64,000 nt of DNA from a bacterium (GTDB lineage: Bacteria; Desulfobacterota; Deferrisomatia; Deferrisomatales; Deferrisomataceae), in contig JALUTY010000122.1 of NCBI GenBank assembly GCA_027021615.1, forward strand, positions 114,721-178,720. Reading direction: 5' to 3'. Positions within the stretch are counted from its first letter, which is position 1. Each line of letters starts with the position of its first letter. The notes under the pieces were generated by a model. The model ran no database searches. It saw only the letters and a program-made list of their open reading frames with translations, and had not been told where the DNA came from. This document shows, piece after piece, positions 8,325-17,150 of this stretch. Both the position numbers and the translations under genes were made by a program.

Positions 8325-8558
8325 GTGGAGCCGGGTTCCAGCCTTCGAGAGGAACTGGAAGAGATCAACCGGGAGCTGCGCAAGACGTTCTTGAAGCTCC
8401 AGTCGCTTCTGGAAAAGAAGCAGCGGGCGCTTCGAGAGGCCGAGATCCTGGAGGACGAGCGAGAACAGGAGCGGTTGTCCGAGGTCGTCCTCCAGATCGA
8501 GAAGAAGCTTCGAGAGATCCGCCAGATCGGCATCCTTCCCCCCTCCGCGACCCCGTGA
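8325..8558 (+). CDS. Small coiled-coil protein of unknown function
   Basis: A 77-residue protein, not assigned to a known family. Almost the whole length is charged helix rich in Glu, Lys and Arg with leucine spacing typical of coiled coil (for example LEEINRELRKTFLKLQSLL), ending in a short proline-rich tail. GTG at 8325 is chosen because AAGGAGG lies six bases upstream; an in-frame TTG at 8319 is possible but too close to that site. Its TGA overlaps the ATG of the next gene (ATGA-type junction), so the pair is translationally coupled, and the protein may help dimerise or localise the diguanylate cyclase. That role is inference. Confidence 0.72.
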   Translation: MEPGSSLREELEEINRELRKTFLKLQSLLEKKQRALREAEILEDEREQERLSEVVLQIEKKLREIRQIGILPPSATP

Positions 8559-9970
8559 TGGCTCCCCTACGAAGGCTCCTCGTGATCGCTCCAGCCGGGC
8601 CCTGGGTCCCAACCCGGGTGGCCGAGGTGGGGGCGTTCCGTCTCGAGGTCACCCGGGTCGGTGATCCGGATCTCGCTCCGCCGGGTCCGTGGGATGTGGT
8701 GGCCTTCCGGACCGATGCGTTTTCGGGTGCCGAGCCCGACGACATCCTGGTGTGGCTTCGGCGGGCGGCGCCCGAGGCCACGTTCCTTCCAGTGGCCGTG
8801 CGGCCCGATCCCCGTCAGGCCCTGATCTATCTGAAAAACGGAGCTTACGAGTACCTGGAGGAGCCGCTCGACCCCTCCGAGTTTCTGCGGGCCTTGGCCG
8901 AAGCCCTCGAGAACCGGGAGGCGTTTCGCGAGATCCTGGAGATGAACCGGACTCTCGAGGCCCAGGCCCACCAGCTGCGCCGGGAGAAGGAGGAGCTGGA
9001 GCGGCGCAACCGGGAGCTGCGGGCGGTGAGCCGTCTGGCCCAGGACCTGGCCGCCTCGCTGGAGCCACAGGAGGTGGTGGACCGGTTGGGGGAACGGTTG
9101 CGTGAGGTGTTCGGGGACCGTTCGGTGCGCATCGGCCTCTGGGGTCGGGTGCCCGGCGGGCTGGCCCTGGTGGGGGGGGCCTCGGGTCCCGGTGTGGAGG
9201 AGACCCCGGGGCCGTGGGCCGCCAGGGTGCTCCAGGGCGAAGAGGTGCGCCAGCCGGTCCAGGACGGGGGGCGGGAGCTGGTTGTCGTGCCGATGCGTGC
9301 TCGGGACCGGGTGGTGGGGTTCCTGGCCCTCGAAGGGAGGTGCCGGCTGGTGCCCGAGCACGAGATGGAGCTCCTTCGGATCTTCGCCGACACCGCGGCC
9401 ATCGCCCTGGAGAACGCCCGGCTGTACCAGGCCATGCGGGATCTATCGGTACGGGACGAGCTCACGGGCCTGTTCAACCGGCGGTACTTCCAGGAGCGGC
9501 TTCGGGCCGAGTGGAACCATGCCACCCGCCATGAGATCCCCTTGGCTCTGTTGGTCATCGACATCGACCACTTTAAGCGGCTGAACGACGGCAACGATCA
9601 CCTGACCGGGGACGCGGCCCTGCGCAAGTTGGCCGAGATCCTCACCCGCAACACGCGGGGCATCGACACGGTGGCCCGGTACGGGGGAGAGGAGTTCGTT
9701 GTGATCCTACCTCGGACCGGCCGGGAGGGGGCCCTGGCCGCGGCCGAGAAGCTTCGGAGGGCGGTGGCCCGGGCCCGCTTCCCCGGCGAGGATGCGGTGC
9801 CGGGCGGCAAGCTGACCGTGAGCATCGGCGCGGCGTGGTACCCCGGAGCGTCCGGTTCGGTGGAGGAGCTGCTGGCCCGAGCCGACCACGCCTTGTACGA
9901 GGCCAAGGACTCGGGCCGAAACCGAACCCGCCTGTGGGGCTCTTCGGATGAGTCCCGGGCCAGCGCCTGA
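8558..9970 (+). CDS. Pseudo-receiver/GAF/GGDEF diguanylate cyclase
   Basis: A 470-residue enzyme expected to make c-di-GMP. An N-terminal receiver-like domain (about 1-125) keeps the fold but lacks the phospho-acceptor Asp and the conserved Lys (YLEEPLD where KP is usual), so it is probably not phosphorylated. A coiled coil (about 128-165) links to a GAF domain (about 165-305), then a GGDEF domain (about 310-465) with ARYGGEEF. An RxxD motif (RGID) at the right distance before GGEEF forms a product-inhibition I-site. ATG at 8558 overlaps the stop of the coiled-coil gene. Confidence 0.92.
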   Translation: MAPLRRLLVIAPAGPWVPTRVAEVGAFRLEVTRVGDPDLAPPGPWDVVAFRTDAFSGAEPDDILVWLRRAAPEATFLPVAVRPDPRQALIYLKNGAYEYLEEPLDPSEFLRALAEALENREAFREILEMNRTLEAQAHQLRREKEELERRNRELRAVSRLAQDLAASLEPQEVVDRLGERLREVFGDRSVRIGLWGRVPGGLALVGGASGPGVEETPGPWAARVLQGEEVRQPVQDGGRELVVVPMRARDRVVGFLALEGRCRLVPEHEMELLRIFADTAAIALENARLYQAMRDLSVRDELTGLFNRRYFQERLRAEWNHATRHEIPLALLVIDIDHFKRLNDGNDHLTGDAALRKLAEILTRNTRGIDTVARYGGEEFVVILPRTGREGALAAAEKLRRAVARARFPGEDAVPGGKLTVSIGAAWYPGASGSVEELLARADHALYEAKDSGRNRTRLWGSSDESRASA

Positions 9971-10274
9971 GATCCCACCCCTTCGCGATCCAGCCCACAC
10001 CACAGGGCGTCCGAGGTGGCCTACGGGAGCAGGCTCCTACGGCGAGGCCCCGAAAGTTCCCCTGTCACTTGTCACCGATCACACGCTGCGGAAGTTTCCC
10101 CCCGCGTCTTTTCACCCACAATGTGAGCGAAAACACATGTTGTCGGCCTGTTGCCTTGAGCGTATCATCGCGCGACCGTTGGGGTGAAATGGCAAGAGGG
10201 CGGCGAAGCGGCCGATGCTCGGCGTTAACCCGGCGACAAGACGGGCCCGCTTTTCCCCGCGCACGGGGGTCTTC

Positions 10275-10425
10275 GGCCTGGCGCGAAGCCGGGCGTTGAG
10301 CTTTGCCGTGCAAGCCCGGCACAGAGGAGTTGGTTTCATCCCGATTCCATAAGAATGCAAACCACGGCGAGCGAAGGAGCCGCACCCGGCTCTCCGGCAG
10401 GTCCTCTGCCCCCGATCCAGGGGGT
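10275..10425 (+). repeat. Interspersed REP/MITE-like repeat, copy A
   Basis: About 150 bases, starting near GGCCTGGCGCGAAGCCGGGC and ending after GATCCAGGGGG. Bases 10365-10404 are identical, 40 of 40, to the reverse complement of 60789-60828. The left flank also matches that copy with scattered differences. Related copies lie at 10489-10652 and 41664-41830. It has no coding capacity of its own. Confidence 0.85.
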
Positions 10426-10488
10426 GGTGGTGCCTTGTTACTAAGGCCTACGAAGGTATTGCCGGACGCGGGTGGGGGGCTGGCTCCG

Positions 10489-10652
10489 GCCGGGCGCGAG
10501 TGCGGCACCCCTTTCGCCGCGCCTTCGCATGCCGTCGTCAGCCAGGTAGGTCGGGGCGCCGGTGGCGGGAGTTCCTGAACTTCCAAGGCGATTCCGGCTT
10601 GGTGAGGGCGCGGCGACGTGAGGGGCCGCGCCCGGCTCTCCACCAGCCCCCC
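10489..10652 (+). repeat. Interspersed REP/MITE-like repeat, copy D (diverged)
   Basis: The left end GGCCGGGCGCGAGTGCGGC and the right end GGGGCCGCGCCCGGCTCTCC match the ends of copy A at the same spacing, while the interior differs. It lies about 60 bases after copy A in the same orientation, giving a degenerate tandem pair. Confidence 0.6.
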
Positions 10653-10683
10653 ACCCGCTGGTTCCCTTGTGAACGCCGGAGAT

Positions 10684-10711
10684 CTGACAATAGTTCCGTT
10701 GGTATTAGTAT
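10684..10711 (+). promoter_or_regulatory. Candidate sigma-70-like promoter
   Basis: CTGACA (10684-10689) and TAGTAT (10706-10711) are spaced by 16 bases in a locally AT-richer patch, about 68 bases upstream of the ATG at 10779. It is the best promoter-like sequence in the long gap; assigned by eye only. Confidence 0.4.
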
Positions 10712-10778
10712 CCGCCAGGTTCACGGTAACGGCCAAGGGGTGGGGGGGCTCAACGGGCTCGGGCACGAGGTGCCAGAT

Positions 10779-12419
10779 ATGAAGGTCGCAGACCCGAGGA
10801 AGAGGGACGGGAGCAGGGTCAGGCGATGGGGGAATCGCGAGGCTGGTTGTCCTCTGTGGTTCCTTTATTTCACGGCCTTCGTGTGCGGGGCCATGATCAT
10901 GGTGGTCGAGATCCTCGGGGCTCGGGTGCTGGGACCCCTGTTCGGCGTGGGGCTTTTCGTGTGGACCGCCCAGATCGCGGTGGCCATGGTGGCCCTGGCC
11001 GCAGGGTATGCGTTGGGGGGGTATCTCACGGACCGAACCGCCAGAGCCGATGTCTTGTTCTGGGTGATCGCGGCCGCAGGGGCGGCGTTGCTCGGAGTGG
11101 CGCCGATCAAGTCGGCCGTCCTGAAGTGGGGGGTGGGGCTCGGGTTGAGGGGCGGAGCTCTGATCTCCTCGGCGACCCTGTTCGGCCTACCCCTTCTGTT
11201 GCTGGGATGCGTCTCCCCTGGGGTGATCCGGCTCGCCGCCCGTCGGGTCGAGCGGGTGGGGCGGACGGCCGGGGGGGTGTATGCCTTATCCACCTTGGGC
11301 AGCGTTTTCGGCACGGTGCTCACCGGCTTCGTTTTGATCGGCCTGTGGGGGGTCTCGAAGATCTTCGCCGTGACCGGCGCGGTGCTGCTGGCTGTCTCGG
11401 CGGCCCACTTTTTCTTGACCCACCGTTGGCTAAAAGGGGGCGTCCTCGGACTGCTGGCCGCGCTTGCGTTGGTGGGGCCGTCGTTTGGGGCGGAGGTGGG
11501 GCTCAGCCGAAGGCTCCCCTCCGGCACAGTGGCAACCCTGGTCCACGCCCAAAGCGGCCTGTACGGAGACGTCCGGGTCATCGACTACCGCTACCGGGAC
11601 CTGGTCGTCCGAGAGCTCACGATCGACGGCCTGATCCAGGGGGGAGTGGATCGGACCACCGGCCTGCCCACCTACGAGTACCTCTACCTTTTGTCTCTCA
11701 TCCCCCCGGCGACCCGTCCCGGCGGCGACACCTGTCTGGTGTTGGGGCTCGGCGCGGGCATCGTGCCAAGGCTTCTGGAAACACGGGGCGTCACGACCGA
11801 TGTGGTCGAGATCGATCCCAACGTGGTGGAAGCCGCCCGCCGGTTCTTCGGTTTCCACACAAAGGGCGACGTGTACGTGGAAGACGCTCGGGTTCACCTG
11901 GCACGTTCGGGAAAGCGCTATGACTACGTGTTGATCGACGTGTTCAACGGCGACGGTGTGCCCTCTCATCTCGTGAGCCGCGAGGCCTTTCGGGCCGCCA
12001 AGGCGCGGCTGTCCGAGCGAGGAGGCGTGCTCGCCCTGAACTTCCATGGTCGTCTGGACCTGAGGCAAGGTGGGACCGCGTCGGTGGCTCGCACCTTGCT
12101 CGAGGTGTTCGACAACGTGGACCTGTATCCCACGTTCCGCCCGGCCGAGGGAGCCCACGGCAACGTGGTGATCGTCGCCTACGACGGTCCGCCGAGCCCG
12201 GTGGGTGCCGACGCGTTGGGGGGGATGCCGGTGCACCCCCTGGCCCGCCGGGGGCTGGCCGGCTTTTGGGCCCGGCGGGTTTCGATGCGGCCGGGAATGG
12301 CCGCGGCCCCCCTCTTGACCGACGACTACAACCCCATTGACCTCATGGACCTCGATCTTCGGGAGGCGGTTCGACGGAGTCTACTGGCGGACACCCCTTG
12401 GGATCTCCTCGTGGATTGA
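10779..12419 (+). CDS. Integral membrane protein with spermidine-synthase-like (aminopropyltransferase) domain
   Basis: A 546-residue fusion. The first 220 residues hold about seven hydrophobic helices (first one WFLYFTAFVCGAMIMVVEIL), resembling the membrane half of fused SpeE-like proteins. The C-terminal half (about 245-520) is a Rossmann-type spermidine synthase domain with DVRVIDY, TCLVLGLGAGIVPRLLE (near 318) and DVVEIDPNVVEAA, followed by YDYVLIDVFNGDG. The aminopropyl or methyl acceptor cannot be read from sequence; many fused members have no proven activity. ATG at 10779 follows CGAGG at a fair spacing. The parvulin gene follows almost without gap, so the two may be co-transcribed. 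Confidence 0.82.
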   Translation: MKVADPRKRDGSRVRRWGNREAGCPLWFLYFTAFVCGAMIMVVEILGARVLGPLFGVGLFVWTAQIAVAMVALAAGYALGGYLTDRTARADVLFWVIAAAGAALLGVAPIKSAVLKWGVGLGLRGGALISSATLFGLPLLLLGCVSPGVIRLAARRVERVGRTAGGVYALSTLGSVFGTVLTGFVLIGLWGVSKIFAVTGAVLLAVSAAHFFLTHRWLKGGVLGLLAALALVGPSFGAEVGLSRRLPSGTVATLVHAQSGLYGDVRVIDYRYRDLVVRELTIDGLIQGGVDRTTGLPTYEYLYLLSLIPPATRPGGDTCLVLGLGAGIVPRLLETRGVTTDVVEIDPNVVEAARRFFGFHTKGDVYVEDARVHLARSGKRYDYVLIDVFNGDGVPSHLVSREAFRAAKARLSERGGVLALNFHGRLDLRQGGTASVARTLLEVFDNVDLYPTFRPAEGAHGNVVIVAYDGPPSPVGADALGGMPVHPLARRGLAGFWARRVSMRPGMAAAPLLTDDYNPIDLMDLDLREAVRRSLLADTPWDLLVD

Positions 12420-12437
12420 GTGATGGGAGTAGGAACC

Positions 12438-13451
12438 ATGATCCGAAGGCTCGTTGTTTGCTCAACCGTGGTCGCACTTTGCGCGTTTCTCCCCGGCTTG
12501 TCGGTGGCAGCCGGGGGCGATGCCTCACCGGGCGCCCCCCCGGGGGACACAAAGGCCCCCCCCCTGGACCCGGACACGCCGGTTCTTCGCATCAATGGCC
12601 GCGAGGTGGGCGAGATCTGGTACGAGAGGTCCCTGGCCCAGACCGCGGCGGAGCTGGAGCCCGCCTCGGAGGCCCACGGCGTGAACAACGCGATGGTCCG
12701 CGAGAAGGCCATGGAACGCCTGATCGAGCAAGAGCTGCTCTACGACCTGGCCACGCGCCAGAAGATTCCGGGTTTGGACGAGGAGGTGGAGCGCCGGTTC
12801 CGGGCGTTCGTGGAGCGGGTGGGGGGCGAGGAAGAGTTCAAGAAGCAACTGGCCGCCCAGGGCATGGAGGAGCGGCATGTCCGACACATCATCCGCAGGG
12901 AGCTGGCCAACGCGTGGTACGTGGAGAACGTGATCGGCCGCGACGTCACCGTGACCGAGGAAGAGGCCCGGTCTTACTACGAGGCCAAGAAGGCCCAGGA
13001 GTACGTCCACCCAGAGATGCGAAAGATCTATCAGATCCTGGCGGCCGCGAGCCGGGGTAAGGAGGCCGCCTTGGCCCGGCTCGCAGAGGTGCGGCGGCGC
13101 TACGAACAAGGAGAAGGGTTTGGCCCCCTTGCGCAGGAGTTCTCGGATGAGCCCGCGAGCCGGTTGCAGCAGGGGTTCATCGGGTATCGTGCCCGGGACG
13201 ACCTCCCTCCCCAGGTGGCCGAGGCGTGTTTTTCGGCCAAGCCGGGTGAGCTGACCCCGGTGGTGGAGACCCGGTTTGGATACCACGTGTTCCTGGTCAC
13301 AGAGATCGTGCCCCCTGAAAGCCGGAGCTTCGAGGAGGTGCGGGAAGAGGTGTTTCAGAAGGCCCGGGAGGTCAAGCTGAAAAGGGCCGTTGAGGCTGCT
13401 TTGAAGCAGGCTGGGCGGGAGGCAAAGGTGGAGATCCTGTTGCCCCACTGA
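12438..13451 (+). CDS. Exported parvulin-type peptidyl-prolyl isomerase (SurA/PpiC family)
   Basis: A 337-residue periplasmic folding factor. A signal peptide (MIRRLVVCSTVVALCAF, cut near AAG) is followed by a SurA_N-like helical region (about 50-175), a single rotamase domain (about 190-290, with GFIGYRARDDLPPQVAEACF and VVETRFGYHVFLV) and a C-terminal helix. ATG at 12438 gives the cleanest signal peptide and has GGAG/AGGA upstream; an ATG at 12423, just after the previous stop, is an alternative adding five residues. Together with the next gene it is likely to assist folding of the exported cytochromes or outer-surface proteins downstream; that link is inferred from position. Confidence 0.88.
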   Translation: MIRRLVVCSTVVALCAFLPGLSVAAGGDASPGAPPGDTKAPPLDPDTPVLRINGREVGEIWYERSLAQTAAELEPASEAHGVNNAMVREKAMERLIEQELLYDLATRQKIPGLDEEVERRFRAFVERVGGEEEFKKQLAAQGMEERHVRHIIRRELANAWYVENVIGRDVTVTEEEARSYYEAKKAQEYVHPEMRKIYQILAAASRGKEAALARLAEVRRRYEQGEGFGPLAQEFSDEPASRLQQGFIGYRARDDLPPQVAEACFSAKPGELTPVVETRFGYHVFLVTEIVPPESRSFEEVREEVFQKAREVKLKRAVEAALKQAGREAKVEILLPH

Positions 13452-13598
13452 ACTCGGGGGGAACGTTGGTGATTTGGCGCACATGGAGTTGGGTGATTTC
13501 GCGCCGACGGCGCGTCCTGAGGCGGGAGTGGCGAGTTTTCTTGGTGATAACTTGCTGAAATCAGAAGGAATGATGTCCTTTCCTCTGGGCAGCGTCTG

Positions 13599-13614
13599 TG
13601 GCAAAAAAATTGCA
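13599..13614 (+). promoter_or_regulatory. Sigma-54 (RpoN) type promoter before the cytochrome locus
   Basis: TGGCAAAAAAATTGCA matches the -24/-12 consensus (TGGCAC..., TTGC) with the required 12-base step from GG to GC. Transcription would begin near 13625, leaving about 40 bases before the ATG at 13665. The surrounding 200 bases are AT-rich compared with the rest of the window, as expected for a regulatory region. An enhancer-binding activator would be needed; none is encoded nearby. Confidence 0.68.
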
Positions 13615-13664
13615 TTCTCATTAAATTGTAGCTGCGGCCTAGGCTGTCGGCCTGAGGAGGCGGA

Positions 13665-15275
13665 ATGAAACGCACGGGGTTTTTTCTGAAATGGATGGCG
13701 GCCGCGGCCTTGGTGGGCGTGTTCGGGGTACATGGAGGAGCCTCGGCGGACAGGGGTGCCCCCGACGAAGTGGTGGCACGGGTGGGTGGGGATCCCATTT
13801 ACCGGGAGGAGGTGCTACATCTGGCGCGGTTCGAGATGGGTCTCGAACGCGATGAGGTGACGGGTCGCCGGTACGCCGAGGCAGTGAAAAAGGCCATCAC
13901 CAATCACGCTATTTTTCGGCTGGTACAAGAGAAGGCCCCGAATCTCATTCCCCACGCGGATCGGGCCGCCACCCTGGCGATGGCCCGCGACTACTACAAT
14001 GCTTACTACGCCCGGGTGGCGATGCCGGCCGCACGGAAGAGAATGACGGTTGAGAGGGTGATGGAACAGATTCCCCAACGGGAAGGTCTGGTGTTCCTGT
14101 ACCAGATCACGATGGCCAACGGACAGGCCCTCGAAGAGCTTCGACGCCGTATCGTGGAAGGGGAGATCTCTTTTGAGGAGGCTGCCAGGAAGTACAGCCA
14201 GGGACTTACGGCAAAGGTGGGGGGGCAGGTGGGGGGGGTGGCTCGGTCGGACGACCGGTACTACCCCGATACCTTGAGGATGTTGTTCGATGAACTCCCG
14301 GTGGGCGCGGTGAGCCCCGTGGTGGAGGAGCGCCTCGGCCCGGCAATCTTCTGGGTGAAGGATCGAAAAAACGCAGAGGAGGTCCGGCGCGCGGAAGCAG
14401 AGAACGTGCTGGACGATTACGTCAAGGCGGACGCCCGGAACTACTGCTGGGAGAAGGCTTACGAGTACGCCGACGCCTCTCCGGACACGGAGCTGCTCAT
14501 TCAGGAGGCCGAGGCCCAGAAGTTTGTGGACGATCCTGACCGGGTGGTGTTCCGGGTGGACGGCCGGGCTTACACGGCTCGGGATCTGATGGCCCGTTCG
14601 GGGGGGCGGGTGCACAGCCTCAAGGACATCACAACGATTGCCGAAAACGCGTTTCGTGACCTGATCCTGACCCGGCTGTTCGTAACGCAGTTCGGAGAGC
14701 ACGAGGCGTTCTCGCACCGGAAGAACGCTCTGCTCAAACACTACGCGGCACGGCTGTGGTTCCGGGAGAAAACAGCGGACCTCACCGTCACCGACGAGGA
14801 GGTGGACCGTTACCTGGCGGAGCACCAGGACAAGTACGCCCTGCCCGATCGGGTCGATCTGGGGGTGATCTACGTCAAGACCGAGAAGCGGCTGAAGCAG
14901 GTGCAGGAGAGGCTCCGGGTCGAGGGCTTCGAGATCGTGGCCAAGGGCTGGACACAGAACAAGACGCTGGCCTCCAGGGGGGGGCGGGTGGGGATCGTGC
15001 CGGTCAGTAAGGTGCAAGGGGGGTTGGCGTCGGTGGAGCCCGGGACCGTGCTCGACCCGGTGTACATCGACCAGGGGGAAAATCCGGGCTACTACGTCTT
15101 CAAGGTGTTCCGGTTCTATCCCGCAGAGCCGGGCACCCGCGCGAACCTGGACGAGGAGGTGATCGGGGGGGTCCGGTCCATGGTCATGGCGGAAAAGCGC
15201 AAGGAGCGGTTGAGTGCCCTGGTGGAAGAGGCCATGGCCGGCGTCCGGGTCGAGGTCCTGGGGGATGTCCTGTGA
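13665..15275 (+). CDS. Large exported peptidyl-prolyl isomerase with two parvulin-like domains
   Basis: A 536-residue exported protein. The signal peptide (about 1-28, ending GGASA) is followed by helical SurA_N-like sequence, a first parvulin-like region (about 145-235, with GLVFLYQITM and GGQVGGVARSD), helices and a second parvulin-like region (about 385-490, GGRVGIVPVSKVQGG). It starts after GAGGAGG, 51 bases behind the sigma-54 promoter, and so is the first gene of the cytochrome transcription unit. PpiC-type proteins sit beside extracellular cytochrome genes in Geobacter relatives. The likely job is folding or export of the multiheme and beta-propeller proteins, by inference. Confidence 0.87.
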   Translation: MKRTGFFLKWMAAAALVGVFGVHGGASADRGAPDEVVARVGGDPIYREEVLHLARFEMGLERDEVTGRRYAEAVKKAITNHAIFRLVQEKAPNLIPHADRAATLAMARDYYNAYYARVAMPAARKRMTVERVMEQIPQREGLVFLYQITMANGQALEELRRRIVEGEISFEEAARKYSQGLTAKVGGQVGGVARSDDRYYPDTLRMLFDELPVGAVSPVVEERLGPAIFWVKDRKNAEEVRRAEAENVLDDYVKADARNYCWEKAYEYADASPDTELLIQEAEAQKFVDDPDRVVFRVDGRAYTARDLMARSGGRVHSLKDITTIAENAFRDLILTRLFVTQFGEHEAFSHRKNALLKHYAARLWFREKTADLTVTDEEVDRYLAEHQDKYALPDRVDLGVIYVKTEKRLKQVQERLRVEGFEIVAKGWTQNKTLASRGGRVGIVPVSKVQGGLASVEPGTVLDPVYIDQGENPGYYVFKVFRFYPAEPGTRANLDEEVIGGVRSMVMAEKRKERLSALVEEAMAGVRVEVLGDVL

Positions 15276-15336
15276 GGAGCCCACATCGTTGGGGAGAATG
15301 TTCTTTATTCCACCTTCTTGGGTATGGAGTGGCGCG

Positions 15337-16959
15337 ATGATCAAAAAGGCTCGGTGTGCAAGGGGGATGATCGCTGTCTTGGTGTGGCTCGTGATCATGA
15401 TGACCGGTGCCGCGACCGAGACCTGGGCAGCGGGCGGTCCAAACTGGATGCCGAATTTCCCGATGCGTCTGGGGGCCGCCGGGGCCATGGGCATGTGGAT
15501 GCCCCTGCCGGGGGCGTCGGAGTACAGGGTGTACCGAAAGGTGGGCGAGGGCCAGTGGGAGGTGGTCTACAAAGGGCCCATGAACAACTTCCAGGACCCC
15601 ACTGCGCCTGCGGACCAGGACGTGGCCTACAAGGTGACAGCGGTCGTGGGAGGGGCCGAGACCGAACCTTCGCCGGTGGCGGTGCTCAAGGGGCAGAAGC
15701 CCATCGAGCCGCCCACAAACCTCGTGTTCCGACTCGACCGCACCAACAAGGCGGTTCACCTTCGTTGGAATCTGGCCGACGGGGCCTCGTTTTACAACGT
15801 GTACCGGACCGACTCCCCGGACGCCGCCGGCACTCTTCTTGGCTCCGTCCAGGAGCCCAAGCTCACCGACCCCAAGGTACAGGATGGGAAAACTTACTAT
15901 TACTTCGTGACTGCGGTGAGCACCACGGGCCAGGAGTCGAAACGAGGCGAGCCCCTCAAGGTGAAAGTCAAGTTTCCCAAAGTGGCCAAGGTGAAGAAGT
16001 TCGAGTTCCACCCGATCGTCATGAAGCTCGTGACCACCACTAAGGGGGAGGAGTTCGCCGAGTTCCATAACCCCAGTGACATCCTGTTCCTCAGCGGCCG
16101 GCTGTACGTCGCGTGCGAGGACGGCGTGCAGGTGCTCGACGCGGACGGCAACTACCTGGAGCGGATGCCCCTCCTGCAGGAGAAGATCGGGAGCGGCGAA
16201 TGGAAACGGCCGCGCCGCATGGCCGTGTCGGCCGACGGAAACATCCTGGTCACGTTCCTGGGTGAGCCCACGGTTCGGGAGGTCACCCCGGACGGGACCA
16301 CCGTAGTGCGGGAGTTCGTGGCTCCGAGGATGCCGAACCACCCCTCGAACCCGGGGCTGATGAGCCTGACGCCCGGGCCGGAGGGGACCCTGTGGGCCAC
16401 GGATGGCAACTATGCGGTGCTCGAGGTGTTGCCGGGCGACGCCAAGGGCGAGGTGCCGGCCGATGCGGTGCGGTGGATCGGGTTCCCCAGGGCCACGAAG
16501 GAAAAGTATGACCCCAAGAAGCACGGCGACCGGTACATCGCGCCGTCCCGGATTCGGTACCTGCCGGAGCTCGGCGGCCGGATCTACGTACAGGAGGCGG
16601 GCGAGGGCCGGCTGGCCGCCGTGGATCCGGACACGGGCAAGAAGCTGTTCACGGTGTTGGGTATCGGGAGTGGTCGGAACCAGGTTTCCCTCCTGTCGGA
16701 CTTCGTCCCGTACGACGAGACCTCGGTTCTGATCGCCGACTCCCTGCGGGGGGAGGTGAAGCAGATCAAGATCACCAAGGCGGGCGACGACACCAACGGC
16801 GACTACCTGGCCAATCTGGTGGACGATCCTGAGGGCAAGCAGCCCAAGCTGCAGTCGATGAAGGGCAACGTGACCGTGATCCAGTTCGACCCCCAGCGCC
16901 GCAGGCTGTACACGTTGTCGGTGCAGGGCAAGGAAGTGGCCATCTACGACCTGCCTTGA
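15337..16959 (+). CDS. Exported fibronectin-III/NHL beta-propeller protein A
   Basis: A 540-residue secreted protein. A signal peptide (about 1-31, hydrophobic MIAVLVWLVIMMTGAAT, cut after AWA) precedes two fibronectin type III-like modules (about 40-120 and 122-215, with YRVYRKVGEG and FYNVYRTDSPD as matching strands) and a six-bladed NHL-like propeller (about 240-540, repeats such as NPSDILFLSGRLYVACEDGV and PRRMAVSADGNILVTF). It has no heme motif. A paralogue of the same architecture closes the locus at 24011. Such proteins accompany surface cytochromes in related bacteria and may scaffold or anchor them. ATG at 15337 follows GGAG. Confidence 0.83.
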   Translation: MIKKARCARGMIAVLVWLVIMMTGAATETWAAGGPNWMPNFPMRLGAAGAMGMWMPLPGASEYRVYRKVGEGQWEVVYKGPMNNFQDPTAPADQDVAYKVTAVVGGAETEPSPVAVLKGQKPIEPPTNLVFRLDRTNKAVHLRWNLADGASFYNVYRTDSPDAAGTLLGSVQEPKLTDPKVQDGKTYYYFVTAVSTTGQESKRGEPLKVKVKFPKVAKVKKFEFHPIVMKLVTTTKGEEFAEFHNPSDILFLSGRLYVACEDGVQVLDADGNYLERMPLLQEKIGSGEWKRPRRMAVSADGNILVTFLGEPTVREVTPDGTTVVREFVAPRMPNHPSNPGLMSLTPGPEGTLWATDGNYAVLEVLPGDAKGEVPADAVRWIGFPRATKEKYDPKKHGDRYIAPSRIRYLPELGGRIYVQEAGEGRLAAVDPDTGKKLFTVLGIGSGRNQVSLLSDFVPYDETSVLIADSLRGEVKQIKITKAGDDTNGDYLANLVDDPEGKQPKLQSMKGNVTVIQFDPQRRRLYTLSVQGKEVAIYDLP

Positions 16960-17150
16960 GGCAGGGGACCCGGGGTGCGGCTGGGTGAGGCCCCGCCCCA
17001 CCGGCACGGGAGGAGGAGCGGTACCGGACCGAACGCGCGGGCTGAGCCGGGTCCGCAATCAAGTCTTGGAACGGGGCACCGAGCAGCCGCGGCGACAACG
17101 CCGACCCCATGCGAACCGCGGGTTCAACCATGACCAGAGGAGGAAGTGCC

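Larger units (their letters stand above)
9971..10778. other. 808-base intergenic region with repeats and no convincing gene
   Basis: Several short open frames exist on both strands but none has protein-like composition or a ribosome binding site that fits. The stretch holds two copies of the interspersed repeat described separately (10275-10425 and 10489-10652) and a possible promoter near its right end. No transposase fragment or terminal inverted repeat of an IS is visible. Confidence 0.7.

Noticed and set aside
5670..8558. Plus-strand open frame of about 960 codons opposite pgpH
   Set aside because: Only its last 77 codons (from the GTG at 8325) look like protein; the rest is antisense to pgpH and ybeY.
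10065..10766. Possible gene on the minus strand in the long gap
   Set aside because: Low-complexity translation that crosses both repeat copies; no start signal or domain.
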